This document shows, in pieces, positions 1 through 10,547 of a stretch of 64,000 nt of DNA (position 1 is the first letter of the stretch; each line of letters starts with the position of its first letter). The DNA lies in the NCBI RefSeq assembly GCF_000143415.4, contig NW_003314363.1, positions 124,001-188,000 on the forward strand, in the 5' to 3' direction. The translations under genes were made by a program, and so were the position numbers. The notes under the pieces are model-generated. The model saw only the letters and a list, made by a program, of their open reading frames with translations. It was not told where the DNA came from and searched no databases. The DNA comes from Selaginella moellendorffii. Its lineage: Eukaryota > Streptophyta > Lycopodiopsida > Selaginellales > Selaginellaceae.

Positions 1-121
1 TGTCAGCCAGTCAAGTGATGAAACTTATAGCCAAAAGAAGGGAGCAACAACAAGCAGCAAAGAAGTAAAGGTTTGTTTTGGGAGGGACAGATGTAGCAGC
101 AGAAAACGTGTTTCACGCTGT

Positions 122-882
122 CTATCTTCGCATCAAAAGGACAACCGTGTGTGCAGCAATGCTCCGATTCTCACCGAGGCTGTCAACCTTTTCGTGCGTT
201 TTGGCCTTGATATTGATTACAGACGGGTGCACTCCGAGAAGACTGCAAAGGTTGGCTCGGATTTCTTCTTTGTGTGGGCTTAACTTTGGCCTTTGCAGGA
301 TCAAGGTGGCGTCGAGGTTTCCCAGCTCGTATCCGGCTTCATGCATGCGCTTCACCTGAAGATCTCTACGTTTAAATGGAGGCAAACAGAATGACGAGGG
401 GTTTACCGCTTCTTTCACGAAAACAGAGGAAGCTGCTCCACGCCATCTGGGATCTGTGTCCGGGAAGAGCTGTCCGATATCCGGCAACGAAAGTGCACCT
501 AGGATGGCGTCCACAACGCAGTGTAGCAACACATCACCTGTGCAGTTCAAAGTTTGAGACAACGAAAACAACAACACCCATGGGTTTAAAAGAACAGGAT
601 GACAACTCTACCATCGGAGTGAGCTTCGCATCCGCGATCGTGAGGAATGTCTATTCCACCAATCGTGAGGGGCAGTCCGGGTTCCAGCCGATGCAAGTCA
701 AAGCCGTGTCCAACTCGGAAGGGGAGCACAGGTGCACTTATGGAAGCCGTTCTTCCGGTTTCGACTTCCACGGTCGTCGTTGATGCGCAACAAATGGTTC
801 CACGAGCTGCTCTGGAAACTCTCCTGCTCAGCTCAACCCTGCTCGGACTACGAGCGAACGATTCAACGCCATCGTAAAACAT
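122..882 (-). CDS. ispF: 2-C-methyl-D-erythritol 2,4-cyclodiphosphate synthase, plastid (3 exons)
   Basis: IspF converts CDP-methylerythritol 2-phosphate to the 2,4-cyclodiphosphate in the plastid MEP isoprenoid pathway. Exons read as 882-612, 537-407 and 355-122; phases join cleanly and give 211 residues. The first ~50 residues are Ser/Arg/Thr-rich and fit a chloroplast transit peptide. The mature part opens with RVGHGFDLHRL (the metal-binding DxH), then the exon 1/2 junction rebuilds AHSDGDVLLHC with the second metal-binding His. PDIGQLFPDTDPRW and the C-terminal stretch with AKTHEKVDSLG are also typical. Full family length, no lesions. It is divergent from the GST-like gene to the right. 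Family assignment is near certain; the start is the first in-frame ATG upstream of the conserved core. Confidence 0.94.
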
Positions 883-1310
883 GCGCTCGCTAGAATGAAT
901 TCACCACCAAGCTCTCGGAAATTCGGGCTTACCCACAAGGCGCTGGTCGAATTTCCTTGTGCTGGAACAGAGACGAAGCCGCCGCCAAGGACGTCCCTTG
1001 TTGCATCATGGTCGCCATTCTCCTGCTCTCTTACCTAGAGAGTCGCGATGCAGCTGCCATGGCTTATAAAAGAGGGATTTTTGGAGCATACGACGACGAC
1101 TGGTTGGAGCACGAGATTCGATCCACGGGGATATTCGATTCCTCGTTTGTTGTTCGACCATCCGCCGGCAACTCGAGGATTTCCGGTTCGTTGTTTTCGA
1201 TTTCTCATAGTTGATGTTGTTTTTATTTTTTTCTTCTCGCAGAACAAGATACCACTTCTATTCGATACCCGAGGATATTCCATATCCCGTTCGTGTGTTC
1301 ATGACTGGTC
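883..1310. promoter_or_regulatory. Shared intergenic region between divergent ispF and GST-like genes
   Basis: This 428-bp interval separates two divergent start codons, so both promoters must lie here or in untranslated leaders. Two imperfect copies of a segment containing GATTCGAT-like and GGGATATTC-like blocks occur near 1115-1147 and 1258-1290, spaced about 143 bp apart. No confident coding sequence or convincing TATA box placement was seen. Confidence 0.4.
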
Positions 1311-2758
1311 ATGGCTATGGCGCTTGCTAGCTGCGCTCCAGCAGTCTCAGGTTCGCTTTCGTCCGTTAAATGTCCTTTCCTTTTGTCATGTGTTGTGTTT
1401 CTTCTGCATAGGGAGATCCATCACTGCCAGCGGTAGCATTGCATCTCGGAAGAAAAGGTTCCATTGCATGGCTTCGACTGCAGAGGTTTCTAGCTGGGAA
1501 GAATTGTCGGAGAAAGTATCGAGACTGCCGGGATACAATGCAGTGGCAGCAGCTGCCAGGCTCCCAAACGTTCAACAGCGGGATTTTGGTGATACAAGCA
1601 TCGCACAGGTTGTTTTCTACAGGGACAACTCGTCCTGGTGCCCGTATTGCCAGAGAGTGTGGCTGCAGCTTGAAGAAAAGAGGATTCCTTACAAGGTTGA
1701 AAAGATAAACATGAACTGCTATGGACCGAAGCCTGCATGGTATCTCGAGAAGGTGCCTTCTGGACTGCTTCCAGCTCTAGAGCTCAAAGGCCAGCTTTTG
1801 ACAGAGTCTCTGGACATAATGCTGATACTGGAAGAGGCTTTTCCGGAACGCCATCCTCTTTTGCCACCCAAAGGTTCTCCCAAAGCGAACGCCGTGGACG
1901 GCTTGCTGAGACTGGAGCGACTTCTCGCTGGCGCGTGGCTGAGCAGGCTGAGAAGCTTTTGGACGAAACCGGGACAGTTCGAAGGTGCAATGGACGACGT
2001 TGATGGCGCTCTTGCGAAGTTCGGTGGTCCATTTTTCCTCGGTGACACGGTAAGCTCTTACACACCGAAGTAGAAGTTTGAAACTGATTATAACGCTGTT
2101 TCCTCCACAGTTTTCTTTGGTGGACGCTGTTTATGCTCCTTTCCTAGAGAGAATCGCTGCCAGCATGCCTTACTGGCAAGGAGTTATGATCCGAGGTGAG
2201 ACTCGGTGGCCTCATCTGCAGGCCTGGTTTGATGCCATGGACGCGAAGCCAAGTTATCAGGCCGTCAAGTCGGATGACTACACTATAACTCACACGTTGG
2301 AACCTCAAATAGGAGCTTGCAGAGCACTCCCGGCTGGCGAGGCATACAGAGCCAAAGTTGATGGGAAAGATGGAAGCTGGGATTTGCCACTAAAAGCAGA
2401 AGTGACAGCGTGGGGACGAGAGGAGGGAAATGGGAATAAAGCGGAGGCAGCACAGACTCTTGTTGACAACAACGCAGCAGTGGTCGGTTTCGCTCTCCGG
2501 GCCCTCAACAGCGATGAAAAGTATCGGGAATCTGTGGATTTGGGATTCCGATGTGTGGCGCAAGCTCTGGTTGACGGAGTTGAAAGTGCAGCTCCTCCTG
2601 CCGTTCCTCAGCATTTTTCCAGAGAGGTGGCGAAAGCCGCTGCATATCTGCGAGACAAAGTTGGTGTACCTCGTGATTTGAGCTATCCGGCGGCCAGACA
2701 GCTCCGAGCTCATTTGCACTGGCTGGTAAAGGCGCTGGGATCGGAGCTCTACCAGTAG
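1311..2758 (+). CDS. Chloroplast glutathione S-transferase-like protein with CPYC active-site motif (3 exons)
   Basis: Exons are 1311-1350, 1412-2049 and 2111-2758, giving 441 residues. The short first exon begins MAMALASCAPAVSG and joins a Ser/Arg/Lys-rich stretch, a plausible chloroplast transit peptide. The N-terminal thioredoxin-like domain carries SSWCPYCQRVWLQLEEK, a glutaredoxin-type CPYC motif where many GSTs have Ser or Tyr. It is followed by the cis-Pro glutathione-site pattern PSGLLPALE and the G-site TESLDIM. The C-terminal half is helical, as in GSTs, and carries an additional ~150-residue extension beyond a normal ~220-residue GST. The likely role is a glutathione-dependent reductase or transferase in plastids; the substrate is unknown. 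Family call is firm, subclass is not. Confidence 0.85.
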
Positions 2759-4702
2759 GGAGATTCCATACAAGAAGAGTTTTCCAGGTCTGATACGTTT
2801 CGACACTCCCCAAGGCTAAAGAGTTTTCTCTTTGCAGGAGCGCAGAACACGTTGGAAGCTGCCACAATTTTAAGCTCGAGAACCAAAATGTGTAAACTTT
2901 TGGAGACAGCTCCCTGATGTCGTCTGGCTCAAATCTCTCTCGCTGGATAGATTAAATCGTCTAAGCAACCGCAGCAGTCACTTCGCAGGATTGGCAGCAG
3001 CATGGGAGACTAGAAGAGCGGGAAAGCAAGAGACTTTTTGGAAGTTTGGTGTGAGGTGATTGCAAGGGGATGCGACAAGCAGGCTGGAATCTCATGTTCT
3101 CTGGACTGTATGAACTCGGAGCTTGCCAAAGGCTTCCAGGTATGAAATCGAGCCCGGTTGGTGCACAAAGCACTATGCAAGCGACTGTGACCAGCCAACC
3201 TCGAATTTAGACTTGCCTCTCCCTTGTAAGTTCGTAGCACAGGACGCTTTCGCTTTCATTTTTGTTTCCTCACTGTTTATTCTCGTCTTTGCCGGTAGCT
3301 TCGGTTTAAGTCAATGGCTCAACAGTGGTATGTTTTTGGAATTCATTTTGAGAATGTGATCCGTGCAGGCAGGAGTGCCGAACAGGAAAGTTGTCCAAGC
3401 TCAGGAAGAGCGTTGGCGGCCGAGAGGCACGTCTTTTGTACGTGTCTGGCTTCAGGATACGTGATGAGAAGATTCAGCGGATCATGCAGCGTCGACTGTC
3501 CCTGTCAAGAAGTAGCTCGTAAGTTACGTTGCCGGTTTTTCTTTCGATTGGCTTGATAATTTGTTAGCTAACAAACATGCCCCTTATCTGGTTCTTTTGA
3601 TCTCGGATCAATCGATCCAGTGATGGTGGCTGCGGTCAATTTTCTCTAGTTGTTAAGCTACCGATTTCGTGGCTTTACGGCTTTGTCTCGGCGATCTCCA
3701 TTCGTGCATTCATTTATTTGCAAGGGATGAAGAATGAGAATGATGGTGGTGATAACTTGCAAGCGATCTATCGCTGGGCTACCATTTATCATTGTCAAGG
3801 CGGTGAAAGAAAGCGAACGAGAGGGAAGCGACGCTTGTTTGGGCAAGAACATGGCACAAGTATGGATGATCTCTTATCGTGCTAATAAGAAACATAGGTG
3901 CGCTGATAAACTGGATTGTGCGATCTAAAAACTATATGACAAAGAAACAAAGATGAAAACTTTGGAAGCACTCCTCCCTCAAGTTGTTAAACAAGCTTCC
4001 TTGAAATGTTCCAAGAGCACAAACAAGTCGAGTTAAAGAATAGTAACTCCACGGCACAGGCTTCGAACCCACGACCGTCTTGTCCGCCAGCGAGTAAGGC
4101 GGGAAAGGTTTTACCGCCACAAGTTTTTAACCCGGGGTTGAGGTGAAGGAAGCAGCAAGGCTAACTAACAAGGCAATATTTTTCCACCGCATTCAATCTG
4201 CCGTTCGTTTATTTAAAGAAAAGCCCGCTAACAAACCGAAAGTATTGTCTGGGAAGGAAAGAATACCTCCATAATGTAGTCGTCTACGTAGTTTTACCTT
4301 TTTCTACGTTTTAGCGCAAAGTGAAAAAGGAAGGAGGCGATTTATTTTGATCCTTCTCTCGTGTGTCTAGTCTGTGTTGAGTGTTGGCATCCCTGCGCTT
4401 GAGTCGGCGCTTTGCCTGCTCCCCCTGTGCCCTACCCTCCCTTTCCACAGCACGGGCAGCGCCTCGGATTCCTCACGGATGATCGCTTTCCAGCCGCTGG
4501 AGGAGGCGCAGCATCGCTAGCGCCAGGGCCAGCGCGGCGACAGCAGCAGCAGCAGTGAGCGCGCCAGCGGCAGCGATCTAATCGCGACGAGGCTATCGGC
4601 ATTGGATTGGAGCGCGCCCGCGCTTATGATCGTCCCTCTTCTCAGCCTGGGAGAATGTATGAGTAGCAAGGGGCGGGAGCTCGAGGGCTTTGCGAATTCG
4701 AG
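2759..4702. other. Non-coding interval between GST-like and FPP genes
   Basis: About 1.9 kb without a supportable gene. It should hold the GST 3' UTR, a tRNA-related repeat near 4,036-4,128, and the FPP promoter with a long leader (CAG-rich around 4,540-4,560). Small ORFs here have no recognisable motifs or conserved splice structure. Confidence 0.5.
4036..4128 (-). repeat. Candidate tRNA-derived (SINE-like) sequence
   Basis: On the minus strand a TGGCGGTAAAACC stretch resembles a weak Pol III A box, and about 50 nt downstream lies GGTTCGAAGCC, a near-perfect B box. The T-arm could pair only weakly (two G-C and three G-U pairs), so this is not a normal functional tRNA. A decayed tRNA or SINE head is more likely. 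Target-site duplications and a tail were not clearly identified. Confidence 0.35.
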
Positions 4703-4766
4703 GTAGGGGCAAATTTCGTGATTTCGTGATGACGAGAATTACAGTGGCAATGTTGGTTGTTCGCAG
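4703..4766 (+). other. Probable 5' UTR intron of the FPP gene
   Basis: GTAGGGG donor at 4703 and TTCGCAG acceptor ending at 4766 lie just upstream of the FPP start codon (4775). The 64-bp length matches the other introns in the window. Inferred only from splice consensus. Confidence 0.45.
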
Positions 4767-4774
4767 GGTGTGCA

Positions 4775-7421
4775 ATGGATCGCCGGAGCTGGCCTTGGAA
4801 GAAAAAGTCCTCGGAATCCAAAACTCACGACCTTCCTTTGGAGTCGTCGACTGTTATCTCCTCACGGAGCCATCAGTACCACGATGAGCAGTACCAGCAG
4901 GTCCTCCTTTGTGTGTGATTTCTTCTCCGCGCATTTCTTATCGGTGGTTTGGTTTTCCCCTTCCAGGCGACGAGGAGCTTTCTCGAAAAGCCCGTAGATG
5001 ATCCCGCTGTTGCTCTCCAGCACTGCCAGGAGAAATCCAGGATCTTGAGTGAGAAATTGTCTCTCGCTCTCACGGAAATCACTTCAAAGGATAACTTGGT
5101 CAAGCAGCATGCAAAAGTGGCTGAAGAAGCAGTCTCAGGTAGCTCTCTATTCTTTCTTTTTTCCTTCTTTCCTTCCATCCAGAGTGTAGTCATGTCAAAA
5201 TTCTCTCGTGGTACCAGGTTGGGAAAAAGCTGAGACCGAGGCGGCCAACTTGAAGAAGCAGCTGGACGCCTCAACGCAGAAAAATGTGTCTTTGGAGAAC
5301 CGGCTGGCGCACTTAGATGGGGCACTCAAGGAATGCATGCGCGAGCTGAGAAGCGTCCGTGAGGAGCACGAACAAAAGCTACAGGAAACGCTGGTTAAGA
5401 AGGCCAAGGAGTGGGAAAAGGTGAGACAGGAAATGGAGGCCAAGCTTGCGGCTGCAAACGACAGGGCTATCGAATCGGAGGCACAGAAGCATGCGCTGAA
5501 CAGGTCTCTCCAAGAGCGCGCCAAGGCCATCTCCGAGCTAACCGAGGCAAAAGCTCGCGCGGAAGTACAAGCCAATGTAACGCAAGTCCAACGGGAAGAG
5601 GTCGAGAAAGCTTGCGCTGCACTCAAGTACGAAGTCCAGGTTCTAACGAAAGAGGTCGAGATACGCAACGACGAGAAGGATTACAACAAGAAGATGGCCG
5701 ACGTAGTGAGCAAGCAGCAACTGGAAAACGTCAAGAAAATTGCCAAGCTAGAAGCTGAGTGCCAGAGGCTTAGGGGACTAGTACGGAAAAAACTACCAGG
5801 TCCGGCTGCTGTGGCGCAGATGAGGCTGGAGGTTGACGGGAGCATTAACTCGAGATCAAAATCCATGGGAGCTAGAGTGCCATCTCCCGTAGCCGCAGCG
5901 GATTCTGGAGAGGAGGCTTGGCAGGCTGACAACAAAGAAAACGACGCGCTATCGGGGCGACTGCTGGCTATGGAGGAGGAAACTAAGATGCTGAAAGAGG
6001 CCCTGACAAAGAAGAACCAGGAGCTCCAGTCGGCGCGGCTCATGTGTGCGAAAACTGCGAGCAAGCTATCCCTCGTTGAAGAGCAGCTGGAAAGATCACA
6101 GGGACCAGCGGAAGCTGGTGGGACGAAAGCGAAGGCTAACAGCAACGGGAATACGTCTGCCGATAGCTGGGCATCTGCTTTAGTAGCTCAGCTGGAACAG
6201 TTCAAGAAAGGAAAGGACGGCTCATTGCACTCTGAAAAGCTTTTCGAGTCGTCAAACTTCGATCTCATGGACGATTTCACTGAGATGGAAAGGTTGGCAA
6301 CGACTTCGTTCGAGAGCACGACGGATTGCTCCGGCAACGTGGACGAGTCGGATGGGGACGCTGAATTCAACAACTGTATCGTGCTGCAAGATGACAACGC
6401 CAAGCTCAAGGCCGAGAAGGGAAGCATGGAGCAGGAGCTGAGCTCGGCCAACGAGCGGATCGAGCGGCTCAAGGCGCAGCTGTCCGAGTCCGAGCAGCTC
6501 GTGTCAACTTTACGTGTGCAGCTTGCGTCCATGGAAGAGTCCAAGCAACTGGCCGAGAATCAGCTGGCAGCGATGGCTAACGTGAAAGACGAGCTGGAAT
6601 CGAAAGTCCGGGCTTCGTGCGCAGAGATGGGACATTTACAGGAAAAGATTCTGGCTCTAGAGAACGAGCTCCAAGAGCAACGACAACGGCATGAGCAAGT
6701 AATGAGCAGCGTACAATCGCACGTCTCACAGTAAGTGTTCGTTTGCTTTCTCTGAAAATGACTCGCTAATAACTTTGTATCAGGGGAGGAGCTTCCGAAA
6801 ACTCTGATCCCGGGCGTTTGCAAGTAAGTGAGAGTGACGTCTTTCCTTCCTTCTTTCTCTGATCGAACGAAAGCTTACAAACTTTTTGGGACGCAGGAAC
6901 GAGAGATTGCGGCAGCCGCTGAAAAGCTGGCCGACTGCCAACGAACTATCATGGCCCTGGGAAAGCAGCTCCACTCGCTCTCGGTTCCGACGGGCTCGTC
7001 CTCCAAGGGATCCCTCGATTTTTCCGAGACGTCCATGTCACCAGCGGACGCAAGCCATCATCAGCGTCGGCCGGAGGAGTCTTTCGCTCTAAAGCCCGAA
7101 GCAATCCACTCGGAGAGCGATGACGAGGAGCTCCAATGGAAAGTCCAACGCTCGGCCAGTGACATGAGTCGGCTCAGGAGCGTTGCTCGAGAGAACATCC
7201 GGAGGCAGGAAATCTACTGGAGCTCTGCCTTGTCGCCGGAGGCTGCGGCATCGTCGCTCGATAGCAGCAACAGCAGCACCACCACCACCAACGGTGAGAA
7301 GCAGCAAAGCCAGAGGAAGCTGAGCCAGGATGGAGATTTCTTCGCGTGCTCGCCGGCGTCTGCTTACTCCAAGAACTCGGGATTCAGCAGGTTTTTCCAT
7401 CGCAGAGCGAGCCTTCACTGA
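4775..7421 (+). CDS. Filament-like plant protein (FPP), long coiled coil (5 exons)
   Basis: Exons 4775-4900, 4977-ish corrected to 4967-5138, 5218-6730, 6784-6823 and 6897-7421 join in phase to 791 residues. The protein starts with MDRRSWPWKKKSSE, the signature N-terminus of plant FPPs. Nearly all of the rest is heptad-rich coiled coil (Glu/Lys/Ala/Leu/Gln), including the family motif KVAEEAVSGWEKAE at the exon 2/3 junction and EREIAAAAEKLADCQRTI in the last exon. The C-terminus GFSRFFHRRAS is also typical. FPPs are plant-specific structural proteins implicated in microtubule or vesicle-tether (VETH/exocyst) association; this copy's role is inferred. The penultimate exon is only 40 nt. The annotated start is supported by family alignment. 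Confidence 0.9.
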
Positions 7422-7567
7422 AGCTAGAGGCTGTACGATAGTGGAGTTTTGAAGCTGTGTAAAAAAGATGGTAATAACTTCCCTTCGTTTATCGGAAGAC
7501 CGTCTTCCTTGCGTAAAGAAAGATTTCTCTTTGCTGCTCCTTCAGTGTACAAAAGAATCGTGTTTGT

Positions 7568-8876
7568 CTACTGGAGCTTCGAACAGAAATCTGGGAGGTC
7601 TAGAACTTGGATGCGAGTGATAGCAGCTGCTGCCTCGCGTTCCGCCGGTGTGTTGTATCCCCAGTTACCTGAAACGAGAGGAAGTTCTTTTCTAGCCAAA
7701 GAAATCGAGAAGACATACCAAGGTACAAGTTCCATCTGTCAAGAGCGGGGTCCTTGATCACATTATGAAGTGTGGCCAACCTGTCTTCCACAAAACTGGG
7801 AAAGAAAGGTGATAATTTTCATGAGAACAAGGAGAGCATCACGATCTTACTGGAGAATCATTCCCTGGTGCTCTGGACGACTTTGGAGTTGCTTCAATAC
7901 CTCCACCTTCGGCCTGGAACAAAACCAAAGCTAGATTATAGATAATATAGAAAAGATTTCGAACTTCATACCCAGTGCCAAGACCAAATATTTTGTCTGT
8001 AGGAAAATCGACACCAGCTAGCTCTTTAAGCAATGTTGCAGCGAAACGAGCCTGGAAAAAAGCGTCTTGCATTTCTAAAGACTCTTTCTTGGCGCGAGTA
8101 CCTGCTTTGTAGTAACGATAAAAACTCGAGACGTCGCGAACTTCAAAGAATCAGCTATTCCAGGGTAGAACCTGCAACGCAGAATTTTGTTTAGTCACTG
8201 AAGTAGTAGTGCGTGACTCGATTCTTAAAATCATAATATCATACCTGTTTGCACTGATCCAAGTCCCGAGGTCTTTCGAGATCCATTCGTCTCTCACGTT
8301 GCCAAAAAGCTCAACCAGCTCGTCTCTACTGGCTTCACCCCATTCCTTCATCAGCACAGGCTTGAGCTTCTCCCAATTCTCCAAGACTCCTTCCACTGTC
8401 AATCCATTCACCACCTGTGGATAGATTTTCACTCTGGAGAAACAAAGTAGAGACAGCAACTAGAGTTCTTACCGAGGATTTTCCACGGTGAGGTTCCTTG
8501 AGCTCCAGCAACAATCGCACCAGCAAAACATTCTCATAGCCAGTTTCTACAACTGGTCTGACCTGGAAAACGAAAGAGAAGAGAAAAAAGGAAGAATGGC
8601 TGCCTGTTTGATTCGAAGGAAACGATCGCCTTACAGTCCGCATGCTGTCGAGAATCCATGCATCCGTCTCAGCGCTCACATTCGCGAAAAGCTCCGGCCA
8701 TCTCAATTTCGCGGCCTGCAAGAGAAACCACACTTGGAAGCGCAATCTCAAGAGGAGGAGCGTGTCGATCGATCAGGACTTGCGCCTACCTTGAGCGCCG
8801 AAATGGAGCTCTCTCCGCAGCTGTCGCAGAGAACGCCGTCAAAATCCAGAGCGTAGAGGTGAGCTCCTTCTGCCAT
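7568..8876 (-). CDS. HAD-superfamily hydrolase, paralogue A (9 exons)
   Basis: Nine exons (8876-8790, 8715-8635, 8562-8473, 8414-8245, 8171-8102, 8051-7972, 7913-7851, 7795-7719, 7668-7568) give 272 residues. Motif I is LDFDGVLCDS with the nucleophile Asp and the acid/base Asp two residues on. A VTTK-like motif II/III region lies in exon 5, and the acidic motif IV appears as FVEDRLATL in exon 8. All core HAD residues are therefore present and an active phosphatase or related hydrolase is likely; the substrate is unknown. The intron 3 acceptor at 8415 is chosen because it alone preserves phase. It is head-to-head with its paralogue (8924-10188), with identical exon sizes for exons 2 and 5-9. 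Confidence 0.88.
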
Positions 8877-8923
8877 AGCTGACAAAGTAAATAGAAAAAT
8901 AGGGTTCTTCGTCTAGCTAGGCA
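8877..8923. promoter_or_regulatory. 47-bp spacer between divergent HAD start codons
   Basis: Only 47 bp separate the two ATGs if the assigned starts are right. Such a gap cannot hold two conventional promoters plus 5' UTRs, so transcription probably starts within it or regulatory DNA extends into first exons and introns. No TATA box is obvious. Confidence 0.45.
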
Positions 8924-10188
8924 ATGGCGGAGCATCTCTACGCCTTGGATTTCGACGGTGTGCTATGCGACAGCTGCGGCGAGGCATCGATCGCTGGCCT
9001 GGAGGTTTGTAATCATCCGATCGATTGAATGTGTGCTTTTTCGTCGTTGATTCATGTGAAGTTCATCAGGCCGCGAAGCAGCGATGGCCAGAGCATTTCA
9101 AGCGCGTCGACGCACAGCGCGAGGCCGAGATTCTCGAGAGAATGCACACGGTAAGATGAATCGACGGGAGTCCATGCATTGAAATTTGGATCGCAGGTAA
9201 GACCAGTGGTGGAGACGGGTGACGATTTCTTGCTACTCGCTCGTGTGCTGGCCAAAGTCGAAAATGGAACCTCGGTAAGATTTTATTTTATTTTATTTTA
9301 TTTTTGTCTTTGTTCGTGCTGTTCTAGAGCAAAGTTCTTTCGTATTCCAATGTAGATTGCGTCTCACCTCGACGAGGAGAACATCCTCGAGTCTTGGACC
9401 GAGTCGATAAAGCGATCGTTTATGGAAGAGATTGGAGAAGCACGCCACAAGCAGGAGCTGGAAGATCTTCTGGGAAGCGTGAGGGACGCCTGGATCTCGC
9501 GTGATGTACACGGATGGCTCAAGGCTAACAGGTGCTTTCACGTTTTTTCTCCGGCTTGAGATTTCTAACACACGGACTCCAGGTTCTATCCAGGAATCTC
9601 GGATGCAATTAAGTTCTCCTCGTCCAAACTGTTTATCGTTACTACGAAGGAGGTATTCATCTATGCAGCTTGTCTTGAGTGATGAATCTCTCTTCCAGGC
9701 GAGGTTTGTGACAATGTCACTCAAGGAGCTGGCAGGAGTGGACTTCCCAGAGGAGAATATATATGGACTGGGATCCGGGTATTTTACTGCTTTCTTTCTC
9801 AGACGTGTGTTTATATATTTTCTTCCAGTCCTAAGGTGGAGGTATTGAAGAAACTCCAGAACCGGGCAGAGCACCAAGGAATGACACTTCAGTACGTGTG
9901 ATTTTGTTTCGATTTTACGTGCACTCAACCTTTTTGTTTCGTTGCTCCAGTTTTGTGGAGGACAGGCTTTCAACCTTGTTGAATGTGATCGATGATCGAG
10001 TGTTGAATAATTGGAACTTGCACCTTGGTGAGCATGAGAATCACATGTCAATTCCGAGAATAAAGTTTTGCGTCTATCTGTTTGCAGCTAGCTGGGGTTA
10101 CAACACTCCCACAGAACGGGAGGAAGCTTCAAAAAAACCGCGCATCGAAGTACTGGAATTGGCGGACTTTTGCTCCAAACTGAAATGA
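8924..10188 (+). CDS. HAD-superfamily hydrolase, paralogue B (9 exons)
   Basis: Exons 8924-9004, 9070-9150, 9197-9274, 9356-9531, 9583-9652, 9699-9778, 9829-9891, 9951-10027 and 10088-10188 encode 268 residues. HAD motif I is LDFDGVLCDS, the central Thr/Lys region is FIVTTKEA, and motif IV is FVEDRLSTL. Compared with paralogue A the protein is clearly homologous throughout (for example VRPVVETG, LKELAGVDFP, WGYNTP), but exons 3-4 diverge and lack A's PHRGKSS-VVNGLTVEG segment. Likely a soluble hydrolase of unknown substrate; homologues occur in plants and cyanobacteria, so a plastid link is possible, but no transit peptide is visible. Confidence 0.88.
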
Positions 10189-10547
10189 CTCGGACCGATC
10201 TCTGTCGTCTACACTGTTTGGGGAATCGGGCTTGGTGGAGACGACAAAGCTTGCAGCGACTCCAAACTTCGGCTTCTAGCAAACGCAAAGGATCTAGATT
10301 ACGGGGCACGGAACAGGTTATTTCCAAAGATACGCAAAACCAGCAGCCTTCATCAAGCAGCTTATCAGGGAGGATTTTTCGCGTCTTTCCAAGGTTGGGA
10401 GCCGTCTCAAGAATGTGGTGGGTCAGCAGTGACTAATCTTCTTTCGTTTTGCAGAAGCAAAAATGCATCTTTGCTGGCTATGGCCGTGTGTGTGAAGAAG
10501 TCAGGGGGGAAGGATTCCACAGCAGGAGCGTTCACCTGGTAACGTCC
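10189..10547. promoter_or_regulatory. Intergenic region and probable spliced leader upstream of CGLD27-like gene
   Basis: No gene is supported here. A GT...TTTTGCAG pair (about 10,395-10,454) could be a leader intron. A short upstream ORF of about 11 codons begins at the ATG near 10,461, out of frame with the main start; it may dampen translation. Confidence 0.35.

Noticed and set aside
8414-8473. Apparent frameshift between exons 3 and 4 of HAD paralogue A
   Set aside because: Using the acceptor at 8434 breaks phase, but the next AG (ending at 8415) restores it and yields GKSSVVNGLTVEG, which fits the family; no frameshift is needed.
10449-10547. Longer N-terminus for the CGLD27-like protein
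   Set aside because: The open frame starts from a non-ATG codon next to a probable intron acceptor; the first in-frame ATG is 10548.
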